A stretch of DNA of 32,655 bases from Hymenoscyphus infarciens (taxonomy: Eukaryota > Ascomycota > Leotiomycetes > Helotiales > Helotiaceae). Shown in pieces: positions 19,400 through 30,800 of this stretch. Numbering within the stretch: position 1 is the stretch's first letter; the number at the start of each line of letters is the position of its first letter. The stretch covers positions 1 to 32,655 of the forward strand of contig LLCB01000467.1 of assembly GCA_001414345.1 (NCBI GenBank), given 5' to 3'. The notes under the pieces were generated by a model. That model was not told where the DNA came from. It saw only the letters and a list, made by a program, of their open reading frames with translations, and made no database searches. The translations under genes and the position numbers were made by a program.

Positions 19400-22300
19400 A
19401 AAATATAGTTTTAACCTAAAATTTAGTATACTTTTACCTTTTAAGAGAGTATTTTACTAAGTAAATAAGCGTTCTAGAGATTAAGTAAAGCTTTAAAATA
19501 TTTAAATTTTTATTTAGATAAGTTTTTTATAAGTCTATCTACTAGTATATTATTTATTAGTAAATAAGTAACCTAGAAAGATCTCTTCTAGTACTTTTAA
19601 TAAAGCTATATATTCTAGATATTTATATATTAAAGCTTTATAGATATTCTCTTATTTTCTCTAATAATTAATTAGATAGTTTATTAATTATTATAGAATA
19701 TATTCTATATTTTACTTAAATTAAGCTATAGTTTCTTAAAAAGATACTTTAATACTATTATTTCTATATCTAGCTGCTTTACTTTTAAGAGCTTAGCTTC
19801 TATTATTAATATTATAATTATATCTTATTATAAGACTCTCTAAGTTATAAGTCTATTAAATAATAATATTATATATTTATTAGAAGATCTTTAAGTTTCT
19901 AGATTATTAGTATATAATATGTTTAAGGCGAGTACTAGTTATATATCTTTAAGCTCTCTCTTATATATAATTCTTAAGAACCTTATTTTAAATAAGTATT
20001 AAATATACTAATCTATTATAGTTATATATTTATTATTTAGGTTAGTTAAGAAGTATAAAAGCTAGGAAGTAGTAAATATAATATCTAGTTATATTATAAT
20101 TACTATATAGAGTACTAAACCTATCTTTTCTTAATAGAACTTTATAAATATAGGTTTTACTATTTCTTAATTCTTTTTTAGTTTATATATTAAAAGTAAT
20201 ATATTTAGGTAATCTTTATTAATAAGCTTAAATTATTTAGTAATTTGTTTAATATATATATTATAAGAGAGCTATATCTTTTTCTATACTCTATCTTTAT
20301 AGACTTTTATCTTAAGATACTATTCTATATTACTAAGTAAGTATAGTTTATATAAAAGCTTTAGTTTATCTATTATAACTCTTATTAAAGATACGTTATC
20401 TTAATAGTATATTATTTATATATTATTTATATAAAAGATTATAAAAACCTTTTTTAAGAGATTTATATAAATATAGAGCTCTTTTAAATAGAGTATTAAG
20501 CTATATTCTTAAAAGGTAGTTATAAAGTGTTTAAACTATAGAGTTAGGGAATCTCTTAACTTATAAAGTACTCTATTTAATTTAATATATAGTTCCTCTT
20601 ATTAATATCTATCTAGAAGTTAGTAAGCTACTAGAAGAGCTTTTATATCTCTTTCTACGTTAACGAACGTATTTATAACGTTATATTACTTAATCTCTAG
20701 GTTAAATCTAATAGCTATTACTATAGCTATTTAAAATAATCTTATTATAAGTGTAGTAGTATATATTAAAAGAATAGTATCTTCTTATTAGAGATTACCT
20801 CTAACTACGAGCTAAGCTTAGTATTAAATTAGATAGTTTATAGAGTTATATTTATATATAAATACTTACTTTAGTAGTAACGGTTTTGTTTTAGTATTCT
20901 ATCTTTTAATTATATACTAGTATTTCCTTTTCTCTAGGTTTTTAATTTTAAGCTTTAAATCGTTTTTAAAGTACTTACTAAGTAGATAGTTTATAAGTTC
21001 TCTTTATAATTTTAGCTCTTTTAGTAGTTTTAACTAATAAAGATATAAGTATTTAAGCTTTAGAGGCGTTTCTTCCTCTATTATTACTACTATAATAATA
21101 TAATAGATATCTTATAAGTCCTCTCTATTTAATACTAATAAAAGCTAAAAAGTATTAAAGAAATGATTTAAATATTCTAGAATAGCTTATTAGAGCTCTA
21201 TCTTAATTAATATAGCTAGTAGAGTAGAGATTATTATATTCTTAGTATCCTTCTCTCTAGATTAACCTCTCTTACTCTTTCTTAATATAAGTAGATATAC
21301 TTTCTTTATATACCTTTACTTTATTTTAGACTCTTTTAGGTTTTTACTTTCTATATTTATTATTCCCTACTTCTTAGTTAACTTTATATTAGAAGTTTCT
21401 AGAACTAATATATTAGGAGTTCTTTCTTATATACTACTTTATTATTAAAGAGGCTTACTCTCTTTGTTTTATTAGAAGATTCCTTTTAGTATTCTATTAT
21501 TTATCCTAATTAGTAGACTACTTAGGCCTTCTATACTTTTAGTATTATTTTATAGTTAGAAGAATCCTATAAGCACTTATTAAGAGAGTCTTATAGTTTA
21601 TTAGAAGATTCTTATATTTTACTTATTTTAAGAGCTTATAACCTATTCTAGTATACTTTTAAGTTTAGGTATTACTCTAGGTAATAGAAGTCTAAACCTA
21701 GAAGAGATTATATCTCCCTTTTCTAGTCTTACTTCTAAGTTCTAGCTAATTAAAGCTTTACTTAGTATATTAGTAGCTTTAGATAAGATATTCTTTACTA
21801 GTTTAGCTCCTAGTTTTAGTTTTCCTATACTCTTTATTTTATATATACTAATACTTTTAAGTAGGGCTTTAACGTCTTATTACTCTTACTTAACTATATA
21901 TTATACTACTATATAAGTAATTATAATAGGTTATTATTCTACTTTTTTATATTCTAGTATATAAAAGATTTCTTTATTAAATATAACGTTCTAAGTTATA
22001 ATAACTTAATTAAGTTATAGAACCTAAATATAGTAGATATTTAATAAGATATATTTAACTAAATAACTTATATAAGCTTTAGAATTAACTTTAAAAGCTC
22101 TCTTTTTAACTTCTTACTCTCTCTTCTTTTTTAGTAGATAAGCTCTAGACTTATAAACGTAGATTCTATTCTAATCTAGTCTAAGGTCTTTTATTACTAA
22201 GTTCTTAAACTTTAGATTATACTAGTAGAAATAATTATTAAACTATAATAAGAGTACCTTATTTAGTATCTTAAACTTATTTCTTTAGTTAAAACTTATA

Positions 22301-24800
22301 TTATAAAGCTAGATTCTAGCTATAGTCGACTTAGTCTAGAGACGTTATAGTAAGTTAGTAGTAGATAATATTTTAATTAAGTATATAATTACTTCTTATC
22401 CTACTCTCTCTACTTCTCTATTTAGCTTATAAGTATAAGTTAATATAAGCTCTAGGTTTATTCTAATTTCTATAGCTTATAAAGTATATTCTAAGACTCT
22501 ATACTATAAGATTACTAATTTATTATTATTATACTTAAGCTTATAAATTAAAAGACTATATTATTATCTAACCTATCTTTTAAAGTTCTTAAGCTTCTTA
22601 AATACTATTTCTTCTCTTTTATTTATTATTATAAATCTAAAGAGCTTCCTACTATACTCCTCTTTTATTAGAAGGAGCTATTTAGTTCTATTATATCTAG
22701 TTAGAAAGTTAAATAGATCTTATAAATACTACTAGAATAGTTATATACTTCTATTCTTAGAGATATGTCTTAAAACTATATTCTAAGTATAAGTAATAGT
22801 ATAGTATAAGTACTTTACTTATTTAATACTTATAATTTTTACGTTTCTTACTAACTAGACTAGAGCTTTAAAAGCTTCTTATCTTAGATATCTTAATCTT
22901 TTATACTAAATTTCTACTAAATCGCTTCTTAGTCTAGTATAGTCTCTTATCTTCTTATAGAAGCGTTTGTTAATCTTTTTAAAGAGTATTAAGTATATTA
23001 AAGTAAATATAGCTTAGGGGTTTTAGAGCTTAGTATAGTTATTAATAAGGTTATATTTAAATAAGACTAAGTTTACTATATAAATTAAAGATTTAATAAC
23101 TATACTATTCTCTATAAGCCTAAAGCGTAGTAAATAGTTATATCTATTATATTATATTCTAGATTCCTTAATATATACTTTTAAGATAATATTAGAATAA
23201 AAACCCTTAATAATAGTAATATTAGTAAGTGTTAGATCTATAGAGTTACTTCCTCTCTTACCTCTAAGAACGTTCTTTATAACTCTTATTCCTATTCTAT
23301 TAATTAGAATACTAGTTATTTCTAATTCTACTATATTATTAGAATACTTAAAGGTTCCTAGGATAAGTATATCCTTACTATTAATAAAATAGACTACTCT
23401 ATAGTTATTAAAGAGTATTAAATCTATAAGAGGGTATCTAGTATATTTAACTAAGAAAGTGTAGATTCTCTATTTTAGAGCTTAGTTTATTCTTTCTAGA
23501 TTAGTTAAAAGCTCTAAAAATAAGATTATAATACTTATATTCCTAATAGAGTATTTTAATAACCTTTAAGTAGAGCTTATAAATCCTTTTCTAAACTTAG
23601 ATTATGTTATAAGGAACTTTTTAATTAGTTTCTTTTAGAGGTCTATCTAGAAAGAGGCTCTTAAGCGTTATATAATCTCTTTTAACTTCTTATTATCTAA
23701 GAGATTATTAAGAGTAAGATTATATTTTCTAGTAAGTATAAATTCTAAGGTTTAGTAGTTAACTAGTTTCTAAAAGTGTTCTTAACTAGTCTTATATAGA
23801 TATTTCTTATTATTAGAACCCTTATTTTAGGCTCTATTCTTAGAATTAGATAGATTATTACTTCTACCTTTAAAGATAGAGAATATTCTACTAGCTTTCT
23901 TACTAGTTTTTAATATAAGGTGTTTATATAAGATCTTTAAAAACATTTTAGTAAGATTATTAAGTAATATAACTCTTTTTCTAAGCTCTATATTATTAAT
24001 TAACTATATCTTTTAACTTATTACCTAAGTAGGAGTAATTTAGTAAACTATATCTAAGAAGTCCTTTACTATAAGTAGACTCTTAATCTCTAAGAGTTAA
24101 AAATTTTTTACTTAGTTATAGTAGCGTTTCTAGTTAGAGAACTAGTAATTAGAGTTTATAGACTCTAATTTAGTTTAAGTAAGTATGTTTTAGTATTCTA
24201 TATATACTATATCTTCTACGCTTTTTAATATTAGTACTAAGTTGTTTTTAAGCTTTTAAATTAGGTTCTAAGAAGTAAATTTCCTAGTATATCTAAATAA
24301 GAATTAGGCTTTTAAGAGTATAGACTCGTCTATAATACTCTCTACTTAGAAGCTAACTTTATATATCTTACCTTATATAGTATAAAGCTTATTAATTTTA
24401 AAAGCGTATCTTTTAATATTATCTCTAAAGTCCTCTTTAACATTATTAGCTAATACTAAGAGAGGTGGTTTTAGTAGATCTCTTTCTATATATTAAGCTA
24501 CTAAGAGTATATTCTAGGCTTTATTTACTATAAGCTAGGCTTCTTTAAGTCTAATATTCTTATTAAGTATAGCCTATTTAATTATAAGATAAGGTCTTTT
24601 AAGCTTATTAGCGTTCTTAGTATTAAGGCTATTTAGATTAAAGTATTCCTAGACTCTTTCTTAGTAAGTAATATAAAAGAAGTAGTTATACTATATAGGC
24701 TACGAGTTTTAGTTAGTAAGAAGGACCTTTTTAGTTAAGAGTAAGCTTACTATTATAAAAGTAGTACTCTTAAGAAGAAGATAAAGATAGATAAAAAGAA
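19400..24800 (-). pseudogene. Copia-2 gag-pol polyprotein (RIP-damaged)
   Basis: The minus strand reads, from right to left: a gag region (about 24,800-23,500); a protease-like segment (about 23,400-23,200); a GAG-pre-integrase motif with Tyr-Lys-Arg-Leu-Arg-Tyr-Leu near 22,905-22,935, matching the family HxRLGHL; the integrase core with Ile-Lys-Glu-Glu-Tyr-Ser-Arg-Lys-Leu-Phe at about 22,640-22,678; RT with Tyr-Ile-Asn-Asn-Ile at 20,419-20,436 where Tyr-Val-Asp-Asp is required, then an Asn-Ile-Glu-Tyr segment; and RNase H with Glu-Tyr-Ile-Ala-Leu at 19,601-19,615. Integrase before RT is the diagnostic Copia order. Both catalytic Asp codons of the RT box have become Asn, a G-to-A change from RIP on the other strand. 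Confidence 0.75.
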
Positions 24801-24849
24801 GATAAAGCTAATATAACTAGTATAGTAGAAGTAGTATTCTATCTACTAA

Positions 24850-24862
24850 CTAGGCTTATAAC
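24850..24862 (-). other. Copia-2 primer-binding site, initiator tRNA-Met half
   Basis: On the minus strand GTTATAAGCCTAG begins right after the 5' LTR. It corresponds to GTTATGAGCCC of the complement of the initiator tRNA-Met anticodon arm with RIP-type changes. It shares GTTATAAGCC with the Copia-3 primer site although the two elements have unrelated LTRs, which supports both calls. Confidence 0.65.
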
Positions 24863-25037
24863 TATAGCGATTATAAAAGCTATATTAAGAGTATAAGATA
24901 AGTAAAGTAAAGTTAAAGTAGATGCTTAATTCCTAGAACTATAGAGGAGAGTATAAGGCTTTAAATACTATACTTCTTACTTAAAAGGTAGAGATTATTA
25001 GGTAATCCTTTGTCTAACCTACCTTTGTCCTATAATA
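24863..25037 (-). repeat. 5' LTR of Copia-2
   Basis: This is the partner of 17,266-17,440. It keeps more unmutated positions, such as CCTTTGTCTAACC and TTGTCC, where the 3' LTR has TTTTATCTAATC and TTATTC, so the two LTRs have suffered RIP unequally. Confidence 0.88.
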
Positions 25038-25182
25038 AAAAGATATACTATATAATATTACGATATTATAAGCGTATTATAACGTATTTAGACACGTACT
25101 ACTAGGATATTATAATAATATATTAATCTAAACTACTATAGTATTTTATTATAATAATACTATCGACTATACTAGTTTAAGT

Positions 25183-25590
25183 AAAACACTTATTCTCTTA
25201 CTCTCTTATTTACTTTTTAAATAATACTTTAAATAGAAAAGTTTTTTTATATTCTAGTAGAGAAGTATAACTTCTATCTTATATAGCTTATATAGTATTA
25301 ATAGATAGCGTTATTACTAAGTACTTATAGAAAAGCGATTTCGTAATTTAATAGTTATTATTTTAGAATTTAATACTCGGTTTTACTACTTAGTACTTTC
25401 TCTAGAAGACGTTTAGTATTATTATAAAGTATATATTATTAAATATAAAAATAGATAAATTTTTATTCTATTCTTACTCTAATTATGACGGTATGCCGTT
25501 CTATATAGCTGAGATTACATAGTATATATTGTTTTATATTATCTAATTTAGAAAGGTTATATACGTCTATACGTCTGTCCGGACTTTCGG
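25183..25590 (+). pseudogene. Copia-3 gag, continuation after the hAT-like element
   Basis: After the second GTTTAAGT copy the plus-strand frame of 15,970-16,483 continues in phase. It reads a Leu-Leu-Phe-Thr-Phe segment, Ile-Glu-Lys-Phe-Phe-Tyr-Ile-Leu, a Tyr-Arg-Lys-Ala-Ile-Ser-stop-Phe-Asn block resembling the 'RGKAxxWF' block of retroelement gag proteins, and Ser-Thr-Phe-Ser-Arg. It is cut off at or before the Gypsy-1 LTR at 25,600. Confidence 0.45.
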
Positions 25591-25599
25591 ACGTACTTC
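25488..25599. repeat. Lightly mutated stretch with two small hairpins, possible LTR fragment
   Basis: ACGGTATGCCGT (25,488-25,499) and GTCCG...CGGAC (25,577-25,592) form short inverted repeats. Bases 25,531-25,562 resemble an inner part of the gag-only element's LTR (TTATATTATCTA, then TTTAGAAAGGTTATATA). It may be a fragment of a related LTR subfamily in front of Gypsy-1, or part of the Gypsy-1 LTR itself. Confidence 0.4.
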
Positions 25600-26057
25600 T
25601 ATAATAGTATACTATCCTAGATTATCATATAATAGCACTATTCTGAATTGTCGGTATTTGTAAAACTGCCGATACTTCTAATACCTCTAGGGCCGAGATT
25701 ACGAATAACCGATACTTATATAAGCGAAGTGCTAAAGATATTAATATCTAATATTTATATATAGAAGGGATTAAGATTTAGATATTATATATTTAGCTTT
25801 CTAAAGGATTAGAGCTTATATATTTAGCTTTTTAGCTCTTATTATTTAGTATTAGCTATATTAGATAGAGCTTAGTTATTATTATTATTAGAACTTAGAA
25901 GCTTCTAACCTTCTTATATATAGACGTTTATATTTAGTATAGTAGAGAGACAGTTATTATTTTCTTTTATATTAGTACCTAGTATCTATATACGTTATTC
26001 TACTATACGTACTCTTATATACCTTTACTATAGTTATATATATTTTGTACTATTATA
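25600..26057 (+). repeat. 5' LTR of Gypsy-1
   Basis: It starts TATAATAGTATACTATCC and ends TTGTACTATTATA, about 458 bp. Homology to the Gypsy-A LTR covers both ends and most of the middle, with a GAATTGTCGGTATTTG stretch specific to this copy. The five bases before it are ACTTC, the expected left target-site copy. The start could lie further left if 25,488-25,599 belongs to it. Confidence 0.7.
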
Positions 26058-26339
26058 TAAAAATAATAACTCTTCTTCGCTAGTAATAGTCTTAATAATA
26101 TCTCTTTTCGAGCTTATTACTACTTCTTATTTAGAAGTTGATTTATACTTAATTTAGAATATTATAATAATATCCTTATATAGCTAAGTAATTAGAGACT
26201 ATCTAGATAGCTAGTAATAGTAGGGTTTATTATCTATATAGATAGTTAGTATAAATTGTATTTTAGTATATGTTAAGGGATTAGAATATGCTAAGTATTT
26301 CCTAAGAGTCTTAATAACTCTAGATTTAATAAATAAGCT
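26058..26339 (+). other. Gypsy-1 leader
   Basis: The untranslated stretch after the LTR shares ACTCTTCTTCGCTAGTAATAG with the gag-only element's leader. No match to a tRNA 3' end was seen at the LTR edge, so the primer is unknown; self-priming is possible. Confidence 0.5.
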
Positions 26340-27850
26340 AACTTATAATAGTTATCTAGAAGGCTTTTAAATCTAATCCTACTCTCTCTCCTTCTAATTT
26401 AACATTTAATATATTAGAATCTAGAACGACCTCTAGTCTCTTTTAAGCTCTACTTTTAAGCGTAGAGCGCTCTCTTAGAGAATAAAGTTAAGCCTCTACT
26501 AAAAGGTCCTTAACTCGGTACTATATACCTAAGAACGGTAAGAAACCTAAGAATAATAAAGGTAAAGGCCTAGTACTTAGAAGCTAGAGAGATTAATAGG
26601 ACTTCTCTAATATAGACGAGATATAGAGTATAATCTAAGCTATAGAAGCTAAGAATTAAGAAAAAGAATAGAGAATTTTAGAGTAAGATAATTAGATTAC
26701 TTAATTATTAGACCTAGTATAGTAAATTAGTTAATAACTACTAAATAATAACTAAAGTCTAAGTCTTATCTAACCTATATAAACACCTCCTTCTACCTCT
26801 TTAAACTGTTATTATAGACGAGACTCTACTCTTAATATTCTCTTATAACAACCTACTCTACATCTATAACTTAAAAGTACTCTAAAAGCCTTTTAATCTA
26901 TTAAAAGTAAGATTATAGAAAAAATTAAACTTTTAGATAATAGCGTTTTATCTATATATAAGTAATAGAGAATATTAATATATAATCGACTCTATATAAA
27001 TACTAATTATTATTAGATACTTTTAACTTATAAAGCCTTTATTTAGAAGACGATAATAAAACTCGTCTAGAACTACTTAGAGCCTTAATATAAGTCTAAT
27101 ATAAGTAAGATAGTATTTAAAGACTATAAAGAGATAATTAAGCTTCTTAATACCTACTATTTAATAAGTTATAAGAAGAAGAATACCTAGAACGCTTTTT
27201 AGTCTCTTTAGATAGAATAGAAGAGTTATATAGAAGAAAGTTTTATAGAATTTAAAAGTTGCTTTTTAAGTATAGTAATACTTAGAGAAGTATTTAAGTA
27301 AGATAAGTTCTACTATATATAGAATAAGCTTATACCTTAGCTCTAAACCTAATTAGTTAATAGTAAGAGATACTAGAATACTAACTTTAATAAGATAATA
27401 AGAGACCTATTATTTATAGATAAGGAATAGTACTATAATACTAAGTTATATATAACTAGTATAATAAGTGCTAAAAAACCTGTTATAATAAGCTTATTAT
27501 ACTAAAAGCCTAACGCTAACTAAACTCTATCTAGTTTTTTAATAAAACCCTTACTACTCTTATATAGACTTTATATTACTTCTTAAAAAACTTCTTAATC
27601 TCTTAGATCTCTTTCTACTAGTAAAAGATTAAAGACTTTGTTTATAGACTAACTCCTTACTAGTATAAAGTATTATAATTATAGGAAATTTAGGTATATT
27701 AAGCTTAACTATCCTAATCTACCTAGTATTAATAAGATAGAGAAGGATGATTAACCTAAGGAAGAATAACTATTTAAAGAGTACTCTAACTTTAATCTAA
27801 GTTAGAAGGAAAACGAAGAGGCTTAGGTAAAAATACCTTTCTAGGTTTAT
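26340..27850 (+). pseudogene. Gypsy-1 gag with zinc knuckle remnant (RIP-damaged)
   Basis: The frame (codons in phase with position 26,927) shows Leu-Asp-Asn-Ser, Tyr-Asn-Arg-Leu, Tyr-Leu-Glu-Pro, Lys-Asp-Tyr-Lys-Glu and Leu-Leu-Asn-Thr-Tyr blocks typical of fungal Gypsy gag, shared with the gag-only element. At 27,674-27,709 a CCHC knuckle survives as Tyr-Asn-Tyr-Arg-Lys-Phe-Arg-Tyr-Ile-Lys-Leu-Asn: Cys and His became Tyr, and Gly became Arg, all single G-to-A or C-to-T changes. The start is not visible and the 5' edge is approximate. Confidence 0.7.
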
Positions 27851-30800
27851 ATAAATATAATCTATCTAGACTTAACCTTTCTAAGCTTATAAGAGGAAAA
27901 CAGTTCCTTATAAATACTACTCTTAGTATATAAGAATATAGTATTAAAATATAAGCTTTAGTAGATATAAGAGTAAACGAGTACTTATTTCTAAATTAAC
28001 TTCTAGCTTTATAATTATTAAAAGTAATAGGTTTAAAGATTTAAAAACTACCTTATTTAGTATCTATTTATAGATATAATAATAGTACTAAAAGCTAGGT
28101 AAATTAGTTTATATAACTATATTTAAACGTAGATAAACGTTATATTTATAACTACTCTTTTATTATCCTAGACTTTAGATAATAAGACTTAATTATTAGT
28201 AATAAGTAGTTAAACTATTTTAAAGTTCTTCTTAACTCTTTAAAGAACTAGATTACTTAGCTAGCTAAATACCTCTTAACTCTCTACTATAGTAAGGAAA
28301 TTTTACTTTCTCTTTCTAACTAGAACTAGAAACCTTTTTTAAATTACTAGTTAGATATAAACTAAAGAGAATATACTATCTAGTAATAAGAAAGATATAA
28401 AAAGAGTAGACTTATATATATAGTTAAGTTATTACTTTTATCTATAATAATACCTCTTATAATTTTAATATCTAACTTTAGTCTAAAGCCTCTATAAACT
28501 ACTAGTATAGCCTTAAAAGGCTAGATCTTATATTCTTTTATTTATAAGATAAGCGTTAACGTAATATATTATAATATAAAATAGCTTAATTTAGAATTTT
28601 ATATAGTAAGCCTTTATAAGCTAGATCGGGTTATTAATAAGAGATTAGCCTCTTTTTAAGACGATGATAAGATAAGAGCTCTAATATAGGCTTAACTTTT
28701 AAAGTATTACTTATTCTATAAAGACGTGTTCTTAAAAGTAGCTTCTAATAAGCTTTCTTCTTACTATAAATACGATTATAAGATTACTTTAAATAAGCTA
28801 CTTCCTAACTCCTTTTTACCTCTATATTAATAGTTAACTACTAAGCTTAAGACTATAAAAGAGTATCTTATAAAGAACCTAGATAAAGGGTTTATTATTA
28901 ATAGTAATAGCTCTTTTACCTCTTTTATACTCTTTATTAAAAAGGCTAATAGTAATAAGTTACGGTTTTATATTAATTATAAGAAGCTAAACGCTCTAAC
29001 TTAAAATAATCCTTACTCGATCTCTTATATTAATAAGCTTCTTTCTAGGATAAGAATAGCTAAAATCTTTACTAAATTAGATATTAGATAAGCTTTCTAT
29101 TATATCTAAATAGACTCTAACTTAGAAAAGATAACTATGTTTAAAACTAGGTATAGTATATATAAATATAAGGTCTTCTCTTTTAGACTCTATAATAGCT
29201 TTACTACTTATTAATGTTATATAAACAACGTCTTAATTAACTATTTAGATAACTTCTATATTACTTACTTAGACGATATTTTAATTTATTTAAATACTAT
29301 TAAAGAATATAAGAAATAGGTTAAGAAGGTTCTAAATTAGCTTTAAGAAGTAGGACTTTAGGTAGATATTAAGAAAAGTAAATTTAGTATTACTAGAGTT
29401 AAATACTTAAGATTTATCTTAATTATAAAAGGACTTAAAGTTAACTTTAAAAAAGTAGAGCTTTTATAAAACTAGGTCTAACCTAATACTATAATAAGTA
29501 TAAAGTCTTATCTAAGGTTTATAGGATTTTATAGATAATTTATTAAAGGTTATACTAAAATCGCTAAACTCTTAACTATAATAATATACTTTATAGAGCT
29601 ATTTCTATAGATATTTAAATATAATAAAGCTTTTAAAGTACTAAGGACTTAGCTACTTACTATATAAACCTTATACTACTTCGACTTTGATTATAATATA
29701 AAGGTAGAAATAGACTCTTTAAAAGGAGTAATAGTAGGTATATTCTTATAATAATATAATAGCTTTTAGTACTCTATTAGGTTCTACTTATACGTCTTAG
29801 TTAGCTATAAATCGAACTAGGAGATCTATGATAAAGAGCTATCTACTATTATAGAAGCTTTTAAGAAATAGCGCTTTAAACTTATATTATATTAGAAGTA
29901 TATTAATATATATTTAGATTATAGATTATTAGAATACTTTATAATAACTAAGCTACTTATAGCTAAGTAAGTCTAATAGATAGAGTTTTTATTAGACTTT
30001 AACTTCTAGATCTAATTTATATCTAAGAAGAGTAATTAAAAAGTAGATATATTAACTTAATATAAGTAAGATTTAAAAACCTATAATTAAGCTAAAGTAG
30101 ATAGTTGCTTATATACTCTTTTAGTACTTAATCGTTTAGACTCTTAAATTAATACTAAACTTACTTAAACCTTTTTATAAGAATAGTCTACCTCTCTTAA
30201 TATAATTTAGTTAGATAATATTCTAAGAATAAGTTTAAATATAATTTAGAAGTTAAAAGAAGATAACCTATACTTTTTTTAGAAAGAACGTTATTAACTT
30301 CTAGATAGATACTACCTCTTATTAGATAATTTACTACTCTTTAAAGATTAACTTTATATTTAAAAGAATACTAAACTCTATATAAAACTAATCTAAGAAG
30401 TCTATAACTAAGTATCTAGTACTTATTTAAGTATAAAAAAGATATACTAGTTATTAGTATAATACTACTACTAAGCTAGAATGTTTTTAGACTATAAAAG
30501 GTATATAGGGAATTATTAAGTCTATAAATACTTCTATTCTTAATAAACTAAGTAATAAGGCTTTCTTTACTCCTTATTTATACTTAACTATCTTATATAA
30601 TATTTATATATAGACTTTAAATTATTCTTAAAGAATAAATATAGATTTAATACTATATTAGTATTTATTAACTAACTTAGAAAGGATTTAGTATTAATAC
30701 CTTATTACTTAACTATAGATATTAAAAGACTAGTTAAACTTTTTATTTAATAGATTTATTATTTTAGCTACTACTTTAAATCGATTACGTCTAATTAAGG

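Larger units (their letters stand above)
17266..25037 (-). mobile_element. Copia-2, complete 7,772-bp Copia retrotransposon
   Basis: Two 175-bp LTRs (17,266-17,440; 24,863-25,037) in direct orientation are flanked by the perfect 5-bp duplication AAAAG (17,261-17,265; 25,038-25,042). Pol motifs and the primer-binding site place it on the minus strand, with the 5' LTR at the right. Order from right to left: primer site, gag, protease, integrase, RT, RNase H (ending near 19,400), then an extra 1.9-kb region holding a plus-strand frame, then the 3' LTR. It sits inside the hAT-like element. All catalytic regions are RIP-damaged. Confidence 0.88.
16492..25174. mobile_element. hAT-like DNA element, split by Copia-2
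   Basis: The ends are inverted copies: TAGTATAGTCGATAGTATT at 16,492-16,510 matches the reverse complement of 25,156-25,174, and similarity continues inward for about 50 bp. Both sides are flanked by the perfect 8-bp direct repeat GTTTAAGT (16,484-16,491; 25,175-25,182), the duplication size typical of hAT elements. The terminal TAG would have been CAG, a common hAT start. Removing Copia-2 and one of its AAAAG copies leaves about 906 bp, too short for a full hAT transposase (usually 600 residues or more), so it is probably non-autonomous. Internal copies of ACTACGATAT-like words occur at 16,530-16,645. Confidence 0.8.
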
